Translations under genes and position numbers: made by a program
Source: Lepidurus packardi
Lineage: Eukaryota > Arthropoda > Branchiopoda > Notostraca > Triopsidae
Assembly (NCBI GenBank): GCA_023053545.1
Contig: JAKZAN010000006.1
Location: forward strand, 9,208,351 to 9,272,350
DNA: 64,000 nucleotides
Reading direction: 5' to 3'
Notes under the pieces: model-generated
Databases searched by the model: none
Told to the model about the DNA's origin: nothing
Seen by the model: only the letters and a program-made list of their open reading frames with translations
Part shown: positions 1-12,869 of the stretch, one piece after another
Position numbering within the stretch: position 1 is the first letter of the stretch
Layout of the letters: the number at the start of each line of letters is the position of its first letter

Positions 1-271
1 ATTGAGATTATTATTAAATGCAGACCGGTGCGCGCTACCCGACCAGTCCGGTCCGCTCACGATCCCCCTTTAAGGTGCTTTACACTACACGAGTTTTCTT
101 TTTTCCTTTCGAAAATTCCAAAGTCCGCGGAGGCGTTCTTTATTACAGTTTTTTATTATAAAGAATATTTCGACAATTGTACTCTGAATATACATTCTGA
201 CACGAGTTCATTGAAAACATACTTGTTTGTGGAAAACTAATCACTTCGGTTTCTGTGTTGTCTTTTTCTAG
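1..271. other. Upstream region of the SARM1 gene
   Basis: No coding exon is convincing here. The stretch ends in a pyrimidine-rich run and TAG directly before the ATG at 272. That looks like a 3' splice site, so at least one 5' exon (untranslated or coding) probably lies within or before this region. Confidence 0.4.
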
Positions 272-3200
272 ATGTCGGAGTTTCCTGGAGGAGGAGAAGG
301 AGGCATTTCACCATCCGAAACGGGTGGGAATCATGAAGTGCCAAATATTATGGACAGTTTACCCAGTAAACGGATGTTCAACCGCCTTAATACACCTCAG
401 CCCAGTACTGCAGCTTGTTCGACAGCTTCACAGGTTAAAAAGAGTGAAGACGAGCCATTCCTTTCTCCTTTTCTTGGCAGAAGGGAAGAATAGTCAAGTC
501 ATTCCTTTTCTTTTTACCGTTTAGATGATGTCCAGTTCGCACGTGAGCAAAAGGTCTCAAGTCCTACACCATTCCGTGTCCTCGACAGAAATGTCCAATA
601 TGGCAGCTTCTTCCTCTACTGCTTCGTCAGCCTCGTCCTCGTCAGCGACGTCGACCTCCTCCTCGGCTCCAACCCTTAAACATGGTCGCTCTCAGCAAGA
701 ATTGAAAGCGAGTTTATCGGAGTTGCAGTCGTCCATGTCGGAGATGCGCTCGGGGCTCAATGTGAAAGTTAATGGAACGGTGGGGGGCGTGGCTGGGAAA
801 CTCTTGGCGTCGTCGCTGGAAGGGATTGATGAAGCGGATTTGAAGAGAGTGGCACCAGGCGATGGCGATTTGGAGGTAGCAGGCCTGGGAGAAGCGGCAG
901 TAACAGGAATTCCTGGCTCAGCGTCGGCCAAAGAACTCAAGTTTCAACAAACCAGGACTTCATCGGCCTCTTCCACGAAGATTATCGCGGACGGATACAG
1001 CAGTGAAGAAGCCGTGGCTAATTCAGCGCAAACCAAACGCCTCGAAGCAGACGGTTTAAGTTACGAAGAAAAGAAGGCTTCGGCTGCTATGCGTGCCCGT
1101 TTGGAAATGGACGGAATGACTGCTGAAAAAGCTGCTGCGGTACAACAGGTGCGATTTTTTTTCATCACTTTTACTGCACATACTTTGGGGATTAAACGTT
1201 TTGGGGAGAAGAGAGGGGAGTTTAAGAAATCTTTTGGGAGACGCAGGTAAAGGGAAACTGGGGAAGTAATGAGTTGCCAAGCAGGTCTAGGTCGCTCGTT
1301 TCTAGCTGCCAAGATCCGCAGAATTGAGGACAACTATTTTTAAGGAAAATATTCTAGAGAGTGATGGGGACGAAAAAGGGAGAAGCAGTCTTGTGTCTTG
1401 GATCCCAAGTGCGTTTGTGGCTCTCTCTCGGATAAAAAGATAGCAATCTTAATAAGATCATTTTAAATAGCAAAAATCTTTTTGATTCCCCTTTAAACGA
1501 AAAGAAAATCAAACCTGAATTTCCTAATATGCAGACATAGGTTTTCCGGAATCAACAAAGCCAACTTTCTTGGAAATTGCAAGACAATCTTGTGTTGGTC
1601 TATTTTCAAGATAAGTTTCTATTTACATATAAACCTTCTAGTAGTTTTTATTTGATTACGTGCTAAAAAAAACTTTGTAAACTCCCTTAAAACAGCTCCA
1701 AGCAAAACTTCACAGATCGATTTAAAGCTGAAGTGTCATATAATAGTTTTCTTTGTTTCTTTTTTTTTCTTAACTTCTTTTTAATATTGCTTAATAATCC
1801 TAATGTTCAGGCAAAATTTTCGACAACCATTAATGTATCAGTTATCAGGATAACGTTATAATAGTCTTTTGTGTGAAGAAAATTAAACCAGATAATGCTT
1901 TAACGTACGGTACCGAAGGGCAAGCTGTTTTCTTTTTTTTTTTGGGGGGGGGGGGGGGGGGAGGTTTAATTTATTTCCGGGCTTTTACATTCTGACCAAG
2001 TTTAGGGAAAATTACCACAACCCACGAAAAAATAAAGGGGATTTTGAGCTAATCACTTGAATGCAGATAGCATTGCACTTGTGTGATGCGTATCGCGTTC
2101 TATATCGGCACATTGGTTGAGAGTTTGATTCATTCTTCACTGTAAACTTGAAGACTCAACATGGTACTATGTCTTTGGGATCTAAGTCAGCCTACTTGCC
2201 TCTACTGTTGGGCTTCAAAAGCCGCTTTGGTAAAGAATTTTTCTAACTAACCGCAACAACCCACACATTCTTTTCCTATTGCAAAAAAAATTGCTTACCT
2301 CTTACAAAATCCGAAAGTGCGGGTGTAACTTTTACCGCCATTCTCTAGTTTCCTGAAAGTGCAGTTTATTTATACCCAATTTCGTGGTTCTCTGTGTTTT
2401 ACAGGAGCAACGCTCTTTGAAATCCGGCGATGTGCAGCAGCAAGAAAGCCGGTCTTCTTCCGCTGCAACCATGAAACTTACGACAGATAACGTCAGCGCC
2501 GAAAAGGTGAAAATCAAAAGCAAAACGCATTTACCGCATAGGTTTCAACTTACACTGTGTTTTAAATTTGGCAGGTGGCAGTGTCTTCACAACAGCAGCG
2601 TCAAACCATGACTGCATCGGGTCGATTCAACCAGGAACGCTACAGTTCATCAGCGTCGCAATCCAAACTGACTATAAACGCGCAAAGCATTCGTCGCGAA
2701 ACGGCCAATGCGGTTGTGCCCTCAACTAGCCCCAATTACGGCGCCAACGGGCTCCACGACCCCGAATTGTTATTGGCTCTTGAAGACTTGGACCAGCTGC
2801 GTCTCTCCGGGGCGGGCTCGGTCGATTTGGAGCAAACCCTCTCGAAGTATTCGGGCTTGATGCTGCACTGCGTCGAGCGACTCAAAAGCATGGAAGAAAC
2901 CATCATGCCACGTTACCTGGATCAGGTTTCGAGCATGATGCGGAAAGCCTGGGCGTTACCGTACCATGGGCACGCCTTGGGCTACTCCTTAGCCGCGGTT
3001 TTGCGTAACACGGGCGGTTTGGATCTCCTCATTCAACACTGCACGTCGGTGAACGCGGATTTGCAGTTGTCTTCCGCCCAACTGCTGCAAGAATGCTTCA
3101 CTTCGGAGACAAGGGGCTACGTTATCGAACGAGGGTTGAAGCAGGTGGTTAAAGCGGCCTGTGCGCACGCAGAAAAGGACTTGCCCACCACGCCAACACA

Positions 3201-5347
3201 AATGTGTGTAGGGACGGGACTATTAGAGCACCTTTTTCAGCATAGTGAGGGTACTTGTTCGGAAGTAGTGACACTAGGCGGCTTGAAAGCGTTGGTACAG
3301 GCTTGCCGCACCACGGATGAAGCAACTTTGCTACACTGCGCAGGTGCGTTGGCTAACCTCTCACTCTACGGGGGCGCCGAGAACCAGGAAGTTATGCTGC
3401 AAGCCCAAGTGCCTATGTGGCTTTTCTACCTTGCCGCCAACCAAGACGACAGCATCAAGTACTATGCGTGCCTAGCCATTGCAGTAATGGCCACTAATAA
3501 GGAGATTGAGGCGGCTATCCTCAAAAGCGACTCGTTTAATCTCGTGGAACCGTTCGTGGCGTCGCATAATCCCTTCGAATTTGCTAACGTGTGTTCCGCC
3601 CACCGCCACGGACAGTCACAAGATTGGCTGCAGCGTTTGGTGCCCGTACTCAGCTCCAAACGAGAAGAAGCGCGGAATTTGGCGGCCTTCCATTTCTGCA
3701 TGGAAGCGGTCATCAAAAAGAAGTTGAATCAGACCGAGATTTTCCATCAGATTGGGTCCGTGGAGCCTTTGAAACGGGTAGCGTCCTCACCTAACGCAAT
3801 CGCGTCCCGGTATGCGGCGCAGGCCTTGAGACTCTTGGGGTTAGAAGTTCCGCATAAATTAAGCCAGCAGGTTCCCCTTTGGTCCACGGAAGATGTCCGG
3901 GAGTGGGTTAAGCAAATTGGGTTTGCGCAAGTGTGTCAGAGTTTCGAGGATAGCAAGGTAGATGGCGACTTGTTATTGCAACTTACGGAAGATAACCTGC
4001 GAACCGACATTGGCCTCAAGAACGCGATCCTCGTTAAACGGTAATTTTTACTTGTACATTTATGTTGTTTATACCCTGTTCGTTTATTTCCTTACTGTTA
4101 GATTTCTTCGAGAGCTCAACGAACTTAAAAAGATTGCCGATTATAGCAGTTGCGACAAGAATCGACTGGGTGAGTTCCTGCAACGAATCGACCCTGTACT
4201 CGGCATATATACGTACCCGATGCTCAAAGCCGGAGTTGATTTAGAAGGACTCAAGTAAAGAACCTTTCAATGTTTTGTTATCGAAGATTTTTCTAAAAAC
4301 GTAGTTTTTATTTATTTATTTATACATATTTTTTTTTTAAAGATTGTTAAGTGAAGACCAGTTACTCTCCGAGTGTGCCATCAGCAATTCCATCCATCGT
4401 ATGCGAATTTTAGACGTCGTTCGCGATACTCTGCGTAAGTGCTTTTGCATTTTGGAAAATACTTCGATTCATTGCTTGACCGTGTTGTTATTTGTTTTGG
4501 TAGCAACTGAGCTTCCTGATTGTAGCGGGAAAACTTTGGATGTCTTCATTAGCTATCGACGTTCAACAGGCTCTCAACTTGCGAGGTAAGCATATAATTA
4601 CTTTCAAGACTAGCTTTTATCTAATTTGCGATCTTTTTTGTATTTTTTTTTCAGTCTCTTGAAGGTCCATTTGTTCTTGAGAGGCTTTAGTGTGTTTATT
4701 GATGTGGAGCGGTTGGAAGCTGGGAAGTTTGAAAATAGTTTAATGGATAATATCCGTAAAGCGCGTCATTTCATACTCGTACTCACGCCGAGTGCCTTGG
4801 ATCGGTGCATTGGGGACGAAGAAGGCAAAGACTGGGTACATCGCGAAATCGTTACTGCCATTGATGCCGGTTGCAAGATCATTCCCATCATTGACAATTT
4901 CCAGTTCCCAGAACCGGAAGAATTACCTCCGGATATGCGAGCTGTGTGCTATTTTAATGGGATTCGGTACGTTATTAATTATTAGCCAAATTCTCGAATT
5001 TTTTTTATTTATTAAACTGCCCCCCTTTTCTCCAAATTATTATATCTCTGTATGTGTAAGAGCTTTCTAAATTGCGTATTTCATGAAATAGATGGGTGCA
5101 TGACTATCAGGACGCTTGCGTAGAGAAATTAGAATGGTTTATGCGAGGGGAAGCCGGGAACCGTCCAGATGCCAGTCGTTTTGGCTTAGGGGCGGGCCAG
5201 TCAACCCCAGGAGGTCTAGCCACGCCTTCTTCTGGGTTTATGTCCGGTAGCCGTCCTAATTACCACCATCAAAAGAGTACTGACAGCACCAAAGACTCAA
5301 ATTGTTCCGAGAAAGACGCTTTGGGAAGCGGTGGAGGGAAGAATTGA
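272..5347 (+). CDS. SARM1: SARM1/Ect4-like NAD+ hydrolase (ARM-SAM-SAM-TIR)
   Basis: SARM1 (Ect4 in flies) is a cytosolic NAD+ hydrolase that drives axon degeneration and takes part in innate signalling. Coding exons read in phase: 272-433, 525-1148, 2405-2506, 2575-4040, 4102-4254, 4343-4434, 4504-4585, 4655-4966 and 5092-5347, giving 1082 residues. A Ser/Ala-rich N-terminus is followed by an armadillo-repeat region (about residues 330-700), two SAM domains (about 735-870) and a TIR domain. The TIR begins with [16 protein letters not shown], and its catalytic glutamate sits in HREIVTA near residue 958, matching the human arrangement. Active-site and SAM motifs look intact. The start is the ATG beside a splice acceptor; an upstream coding exon is possible. 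The protein is longer than human SARM1 mainly because of its N-terminus. Family assignment is very secure; single exon edges are by eye. Confidence 0.95.
1149..2404 (+). other. Long SARM1 intron
   Basis: This 1256-base intron is far longer than most others in the gene. Apart from the T/G homopolymer block near 1933-1961 I see no exon, repeat family or RNA gene in it. Confidence 0.6.
1933..1961 (+). repeat. T11-G18 homopolymer block
   Basis: Eleven T are followed directly by eighteen G inside a SARM1 intron. A G run this long can form G-quadruplex or triplex structures and is prone to length change and sequencing error. The exact length should be treated as uncertain. Confidence 0.9.
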
Positions 5348-6787
5348 CTAGAAACACCCTCCTCGGTTCGGAATCCAAGGTAAATTCACAGACTTACGAA
5401 ACTTTTCATAAATTTACAATAAATATAAGTCTTTTAAGTTGTTACAAGTTCCTGATTTACTTAAGAGAATCCTAATTGTTATTTACAACATTTTATTCAT
5501 ACTTGTAAATTTGTTTTCTAAGTATAATTTATGATATCGATTCTTATTTACTTATTATATTTAGAAATTTCAATAATGTACGGCCTTAAGGTATACTTTT
5601 ATATTGTGATTTACAGGAAAACGTATTCTAATTTTTTTATTGGATTTGTAGTAGGAAATGTACTAGTAATTGTAGAAAAAAAAAGTTTCTAGCAGTAAAG
5701 TTCTAAAAATGTTAATTTTGTAATTGTGCTTCACAGGAACCGTTTACAACAAGGTCATCGATCTCCGCGCAGTGTTAGTCCACGGGGCGGCAGTCCACGG
5801 AGTGGCAGTCCCACGCCTACCGCGTGGCTGAATAAGCGCATAGGCGTGGGAGGGCCAAATGGTCCGACTAGTCATCACGGCCGCTCCTGCAGTCCACCAT
5901 CCCGTCTGAGTCCGTCCCCGAATCGCCCCTTCTTACCTGTAAGTCCTCTAGTGCAACGGCGATCGGACACCCGAGCACCATGGCCCTTCCAACGCAAACG
6001 CGGATGGGTGATGATGCCCGATCGGGAAACGGGCGATGTTTCTCTGGAGTACATGCGCAGATCACGGTCCTTGGATACCGGTTTGGACGACGAGCCGTCC
6101 TGGAATTCCAGTAGCGATAGTGCTCATACGTCAGCCCAGCAACAGGAAGTGTCCCCACCTGCGACTGTGCTGGTGGTTCCACCTGCTGGTGAGGATGGCA
6201 GTGCCAACAATCGAGGAGGGATTGTCCGAGCGTCTCGCAATTCGGAATGCGAGACCCTCAATACGTCGAAAATAACCCATTTAACTCTTCCGGATAGTAC
6301 ATCCGTATCGCAGGATTCCCTACAGCAATCCGCTGCGGATAGCGGCAACGAAGAACGATGTCGAGAAGATGAGTTTCTCATCGCGCGACCAGAAACGGTG
6401 CAAGTCATTCCAACTGTGCCCACCCGCTTGCTTTCCGTGTCGGTAGGCGACTTGCATAAGGTCAAAGCGGCAAGTACCATAGCGCGGGCGATTAGGCTCT
6501 CTCAGCTGCAAGGGAGTGGAGCTTCGCCGCAACTAAGTCTAAGGAAACAGAACTCGCAAGATAAAGAGAAGAAAGAAGAAAGGAAGGAGCAGCGACGGAG
6601 AGAAGAGCAAGGAGAGAAAAAGGAGCAGCGGCAGAGAGATGAGCAAGAGGAAGAAAGAGCCGCAGCACAAGGACAAGAAGAAGTTGGAGAAGATGAAGAA
6701 AATGATAATGGTCACGACCCGGTTAGAAGAACGCCGAGTTTTGTGGATCGCTGTGTGACTAAAGTGAAGAACTTGATGGGGAAATGA
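5348..6787 (+). CDS. SARM1: Candidate readthrough extension of SARM1
   Basis: Beyond the TGA at 5345-5347 the same frame stays open to 5379, where a GT donor (AAG|GTAAAT) lies in phase 2. The acceptor at 5736/5737 is also phase 2 and opens a 349-codon exon ending with TGA at 6785-6787. If the UGA is decoded, 360 residues are added (about 1443 in all). The stop context is TGA CTAG, the best-known efficient metazoan readthrough motif. The extension is rich in Ser, Pro and Arg (SPRSVSPRGGSPRSGSPTP), then Glu/Lys/Arg-rich and probably helical, and ends FVDRCVTKVKNLMGK. Alternative splicing from a donor before the stop could also join these exons. I found only weak phase-2 GT sites there, at about 5200 and 5242. 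That the exon is coding looks likely; the mechanism is inference. Confidence 0.7.
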
Positions 6788-7737
6788 CTCTTGCGAACAA
6801 AAAAAAAGTTAGCAGAGGAAAGGATCAAATAGAAACCAAATAGGCCAGTGAAGTTAGGGAAGATGTGCGTTAGAGGTGGTATGAATTGGAAGTCGCCTGT
6901 GATCGAAATTTTTAGCCTTTTGGAGGGGAGATGTTACAGGCAGCAGGCTTTTTAATAGCAGGCAGTAGGTTGTGAATTTATCGATCTTACGTGAAGAAGA
7001 GGTTGAATGCGTTTCTTTATACATATATTTATTCGAATAAAAATGTGCAAGGTTTGAATGAGATTTGGGACGAAATGAGCAGCTAACCGGGAGAAAGAGC
7101 GGGTTGTTTTTTTAAAGGTTTTAGAGGTGAATGTCCAGAAAGGGCACTTGTTGATCGACCCAGTGATTGTTTTGATAAAAAATATTGTGTTGTGTTCAGT
7201 TCACGCATATTTGTGCTATGCAAACCAAGTGGCCAATCGTGTATTCCTCCGTCTCGATAAAGCACCAGAGACGAGAGCTTTCTCTTAATGATTTCGCAAA
7301 AAAATGGTACTATCTTTGTCCAACACAGGCTTGAACAATGAGCATTTGTTTGTTAATATAGAACACTAAAATTTTCATTCAGTTTTCGGTCATTATTACG
7401 ATGCGTAATTATTCTGGTACGAATTTCATTACCATTTGTCAATATAACCTGCAAGAAACGAAAAACAAGAACGAAATTCCCGGGGCGTTAATATACTATC
7501 GATATTACTTGTATTTTTATCGACTACGCGACTGCTAGGCGATACAATATGAAGCTCCTATTTAGTCACGCCTGAAACGTCTATTGATGTAAAGTCTCTG
7601 CACGGCCGTAAGCACCTTAGTGCCATTGGACATGCGAGCTTTATCGCCAGGTGTAAACGCAAGTTCCGTGTATGTGTATGAAATTTCCTACGTTTCGTAA
7701 GTTTGCATGTAAAGCTACTCCGTTATTTGCCTGCAAG
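6788..7737. other. Intergenic: SARM1 3' UTR and upstream region of the next gene
   Basis: It contains the likely SARM1 3' UTR with its poly(A) signal. The remainder is AT-rich with no supported exon. The promoter of the Patched-related gene should lie in its last few hundred bases, but no core promoter motif is certain. Confidence 0.5.
7036..7041 (+). terminator. Poly(A) signal of the SARM1 long isoform
   Basis: AATAAA lies about 250 bases after the distal stop codon of SARM1, a normal place for cleavage and polyadenylation. Confidence 0.5.
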
Positions 7738-10700
7738 ATGAGTGAACGAAAAGAGAGTGTTAAGTGCCAACTTACCAAATGTGGACCGCTTTCAATCAGT
7801 GAATCGACTCAAATTTGTAATAATAGTGATATTCCTAGAAATGACGTTGACGATTCAAATGGACATAAAACGAAAAAAACCAGGTTTCTTAACTCGACAG
7901 CACAGTCAGGACGTCATAAAAGGAATAACTGTGGCAACGTATTAACAACCATTAGCCGGACTATCGTTAATAGTTTGGAGTCCTTCTTTTATAAGTTCGT
8001 AACCATTATTTTACCCTTTTATTGCACTTCTAATCCTTTTGGTTTGTACTAACATTTGCTCGTATTATGTCCTTGACTTTCGTGTATAATTTGAACACTA
8101 TTTAATCTATTTTTAGCGACAACCTACTGTGCTTCTTTGTTATGTTGTATAAGTGGGTCACTCGTACAACCCAAAAAATCCCGCAAAAGGAGTCGGCCGG
8201 TTTTTCCTTGATTCTGTAGCTGACGGCTCTTAAGAACAAGAGATAGTTTTGACCCGGTCACATTATCATATATATGTATACATGACCCACGTGTTCCTTT
8301 GGATTTCGATATCTTAGCACCCTTTGGAATTTAACTCAAGTCTCTCGTCAGTTCACCTGAACTGTACAGATGTATTAGTCATTGATAGTAACTTCTTTTT
8401 TTCTTGATTGTGAAGATGGGGTTATAGCCTGGCAGAACAACCTTTCAAATTCCTATTCTGCTGCCTTGCGATCGTAATCATCTCTTCGCTGGGATTAATC
8501 GGCTTCACTACGGAAAACCGTCCTTTTAAATTGTGGATCCCTCAGGATTCGGGCTTTGTACAAAATACCGAATGGCTCCAAGAACACTTCCCCTCCGACA
8601 TCCGTTTCCATAGTTTGCTAGTCAACGCCCCAAATGTACTCACGCCGAACGTCCTTCAATGGGTAAAAAAAAGTAAAAATATCCTTTCAAACAAATAATA
8701 AAAAATCCCCACCTGTCTGCCCTTATCAAGGCTATGCAATTGCACCAAAAAGTAGAACAAGTCAATACGTCATCCGCAAGTACCTGGGAAAGTGTCTGCT
8801 ACCGTTTACCGGTCGTGTCTGAAATGACTAGCAGCAAAAGAAGAAGAAGGCAAGCTGGACAATTAGATAACGAAGATCTTAGTTTCGATCTGGACTTCAG
8901 CAACTTCGATTCCACTTTCGATGAAGCCTTCGAAGAAGCTGCGGATGTCACTGGCCGGGACCTTGATTTCGAACCCAGTATCGACCTCTCTGTGGGCTTA
9001 TTCTGCGATATAGCCGAAACTATGCCTGATGCATGCTTTCAGAATAATATACTGGATATTTGGGGGTACAACTCGTCAATCGTCAGCGAGTTGTCTACAC
9101 GCGATATTCTGTTAGCTTTGAGCCGGCAAAAGACGAGGTAAAAATTCCCCACAAAAAGAAAAAAAAAAAATGGTTTTCCGGTTAACATGAATGGTTTTTA
9201 TTTAATTTTTTATTTTACCTTAGCCTAATTACAGGATATCCTTACGAAAAATTACTGGGAAAGATCACGTACAACTCAACGGGACACATCGTTGGCGCCG
9301 AGTCCCTTTTGATTCAGTGGTTCACTAAAGTAAATCTTAGCCGAATAGAACCAGGAGCTGTGACCAACGACGCCGGAACTGGAGACATTGTAAGATCATA
9401 ACAAATATCTTCTTTTCTTGTCACCTTCAAAATGTTTGCATTATCTTAAATCTTGCTACTTCTATCCCATTGTGTTTTCTTTATTAGCTTGTTTCACTGC
9501 GTTCTTATAGTATCGCTTAATATTACTATTACTGCAGTTTTGTTAAATATTATTATTGTTAAACCATTGGAACATTCTTTTGGTTGTCAAACGTTATTTC
9601 TGGACTTCCCAAGGTCGATGCCCAAAGCTTACATTGGGAAGCGGAAGTTATTCGTGTGATGCAGAATGCATCGGAACACCCTCCCACTGGCGCTCGAATT
9701 AATTTTATGAGCGCCAGAAGGTATAACTATTTAATATCACTGTTTAATTTTCCACTTAAGCCTCCTTTTTCTGTATTTATTATTTTAAATTATTTCCTGA
9801 CTTTTATTGTAGTTTCGGAGATATTAGCGGGGCGACCATCTTGGGTGACTTACGGTACCTGGTGGCTGGATTTGTGGTTTTATTCGTATATGTACAAGCA
9901 ATGCTGGGTAAAGTCAACATGGTGGAACACCGAGTAAGAATTCGTTCTTCGTCTGTTTAACTGGATCATCTTATTCTTATTTATAATATATGTGTTTTTC
10001 CATAATTAGATTTATTTGTCGTTAATGGGAATGGCATCAGTCGGACTTGCGTTGTTAACTTCCTATGGCTTATGTTCAGCATTCAGTGTACCGGTTGGAC
10101 CGGTGCATAATATTTTGCCCTTCCTTCTTCTCGGAATTGGGATCGACGATATGTTCGTTGTTATTCAGTGTTGGGAAAACTTACCAAATGTCCCCGGACC
10201 TCGTCCACGTGTTGCGATTCGTATCGCAAGGACCATGAAACATGCAGGCGTCAGCGTAACCGTCACATCCCTTACAGACTTCCTGGCCTTCGCAGTGGGG
10301 TCCACTACCGTGAGTTTTTCTCATGTTTCTCTAACTTTTTGGACCATACCATACCTGGAAAGCTCACGTTTACTCATTTTTATTAAGGTTTTACCGTCTT
10401 TGAGATCTTTTTGTATCTATGCGGCGATTGGTATCTTGGCTACGTATGTTTTCCAAGCCACTTTGTTTGTTGCCGCATTGGCGCTGGACCAAAAACGGAT
10501 CGAAAGCAACCGGGACGGTTTGATACCGTGTTTTGTGCATAAGCGGTGGACGCCGAATTCCGCGTCGCAGAAGTTGTATCTGCAAAATTTTTTTGGCGAC
10601 CATTTGGCTCCTTTCCTGCTCAAGAAACCGGTTAAGGTGTGTCTGCTCCTGCTCGCGGCTGGGGTGGTGGGAGTTAACATATGGGGCACGGTGCTAATGC

Positions 10701-12162
10701 GTCAAGAATTCAACCCAATATGGTTTCTGCCCCAGTCGTCGTACTTGTTCCAATTTTTTCAGCAATGGGGGCGCCTGTACCCTAGCGACGGAGAAAGGGC
10801 CACTTTGTATTTTCGTAGCGATAACTTGGCACCCGCGTTACCTGCATGGGGCTCTTTGGTACACCAACTAAGGAACGAAACGGATATTGTGAGCTCAGTG
10901 GATTGCTGGTACGACAATTTTGAGGCCCTGGTCAGCAAACGCTATCAAATAGGTGAACGTAGATAATAAACTGAGGGTTGAGAAGTTTTGTTCAGTCGGC
11001 TTACTTAGAAGAGTCTTGTTTAAGTTTTATTTTTTAATTCATTTATTATTGTAGATTTGAAGCACGGTAGTTTGGAAGACGGACTATTTCGCACTTACTT
11101 GAAGCAGTATTTGTTCAGTCCTAAAGGGGCTAAATTTCGTAAGAATTTCAAGCTTAATGGTACTTTGGAGTGCCGGGAATCAGCAACACCTCAAGTTTTG
11201 GTATACTTAAACATTTGCGCTTGCTATTAGGCCATCAGTTTGGGTAAGAAGCTGTACTATCGTTTTTTGGTGAATAGGTGACAAGCTGTGAGTTCGTTTT
11301 TCGGTCATTTTATGGACGGGAACAGCATTTACCTGCCATGCGGCGAATTAAGAATTTGGTGAATGAAACGCAATTTCCTTCACTGGGCGATTTTGCGTTT
11401 GTAACCGCTCGAGCGTTTGCCAATTGGGAAACTGATGAAGTAAGCAGCCAGATAATAACTATGTTTTGCCGTAGGAAGAGAGTAAACTTGTTATCTTTTC
11501 GTTTAGGTAATTATGGAGGAATTGTATCGCAATTTGGGCATGGCCCTGGTTTGCGTGCTGGTAACCACATTGATCTTGATTGCGAATTTGCCTGCATGTC
11601 TTTTGGTTCTTTGCTGCGTCATATTCACGCTGGTTAGTGTGAATGGATCCATGCATTTTTGGGGATTGACCATTGACACCGTGTCCTGTATTAACCTGGT
11701 ATTGGCCATCGGCTTATGTGTGGATTACGCTGCACATATCGCGCACTCCTTCATGGTAGTTACAGGGTCGCGAGACGAGCGAGCCAGGAAATCTTTGCGA
11801 ACGATAGGACCTGCGGTGTTTCATGGCGGGTTTTCTACGTTCTTGGCCTTTGTATTCCTCGCGGGATCAGACTCTCATGTGTTTATAACTTTCTTCAAGG
11901 TAAAAGCGGAAAGTTTCCATGTATATTTCAGGAATTAACAAACATTAATAACTCCTTTGAGTAGGTTTTCGTCTTGGTAGTCATATATGGTTTGTTTTAC
12001 GGGTTAATTGTCTTGCCCGTCCTCCTCAGCCTTATTGGTCCGCCACCTTATGATGATTTGGACGAAAACGATGGAAATGTGGAAGAGCGAGAACCGCAAT
12101 TAGCGAAGAAAACGTGCGACGAGGCAAACTGTACTTCAGAGGTCGGTCCGGCTTTAGTTTAA
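7738..12162 (+). CDS. Patched domain-containing (PTCHD/PTR-like) membrane protein
   Basis: Twelve exons close in phase to 1022 residues: 7738-7994, 8416-8662, 8731-9137, 9224-9389, 9614-9720, 9813-9933, 10010-10309, 10388-10952, 11055-11200, 11278-11439, 11507-11899 and 11965-12162. The product is a 12-pass protein of the Patched/Dispatched/NPC1 RND family. TM1 lies near residues 96-113, then a large extracellular loop with an NST N-glycosylation site, and a sterol-sensing domain with GIGIDDMF near 476-483. A second loop follows, then the second half with GLCVDYAAHIAHS near 895. The Asp residues in these two motifs match the proton-relay acids known in RND transporters. The short charged tail lacks features of true Patched, so a PTCHD3/PTR-type relative is more likely. 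Its substrate, perhaps a sterol or other lipid, is unknown. The first donor (GTTCGT) is weak and was chosen by phase, so the N-terminal exon is the least certain part. Confidence 0.88.
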
Positions 12163-12869
12163 CTATGAGTTGAATCTGGTCTGATTGCTTGTCCTTCTGT
12201 CTTTTAGAAGGGAATATTGCAGCTGTGCGACCAAGAGAAGACCGCACTCTAGGATGGAAATCGAGAAATGGAATGGAAATCGAGAAATGTGCATGTCTAA
12301 TCTGCCCAATTAACCTTAGCCGGTCCTTGTCCTAATGGACTTGCCTCACAGTTGTGACGGGGAATCGGAAGATAAACAAAGAACCGTATTATCGAATAGA
12401 CGAATACTGTTATATGCGACAGAATTGTTTAAAATATGATTTGCGTACTTTTCCGCAAGACAGATCTGCATCCATATTTTAAGACGCCGTTAAGCAGGCC
12501 TTGTAAATATTTTTGTCTGTCTTTGCGAAACGTTAAAATGTGTTTTAAACATCATAAAATGTTGTAACAATGTAGGCAAATTGTCAAGGGTGAAGAGTGT
12601 CAAGGTCATGTACATTTTCGGGATATAAAAACGGAGGCAACTGTAAAGGAACCCTTACACACTGGAAGTTTTTGGGCAAGCTCCTTCCCGGCCTGGTCCT
12701 CAATGGAAACAAGAAACTTATTAACAAGAAAGATATTTGTTTATTGTCAGATCATTTTCAATCAGTCGTCAAACTTCGCGATCCGATCCGATCATTTCGA
12801 CCCATAAGTTATTGTGCAATTAATTCTAATCCGTTCCCGAGGCCGTTCTAAAATGAATCGCGGAAAATC
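12163..12869. other. Intergenic, no gene seen
   Basis: This should include the 3' UTR of the Patched-related gene. A short near-direct repeat (GGAAATCGAGAAATG twice) lies at about 12255-12289. No conserved protein, RNA or complete mobile element is visible. Confidence 0.5.

Noticed and set aside
5345-5347. TGA as selenocysteine rather than readthrough in SARM1
   Set aside because: SARM1 proteins are not known selenoproteins, and the CTAG context points to simple readthrough; no SECIS hairpin was recognised, though a folding search was not possible.
7672-7737. An ATG 66 bases upstream as the start of the Patched-related protein
   Set aside because: The extra residues (MCMKFPTFRKFACK...) are not typical and the downstream ATG is equally open; kept only as a possibility.
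11231-11243. A tiny exon between two splice-like sites in the Patched-related gene
   Set aside because: Including it would break the reading phase; joining 11200 directly to 11278 keeps the frame.
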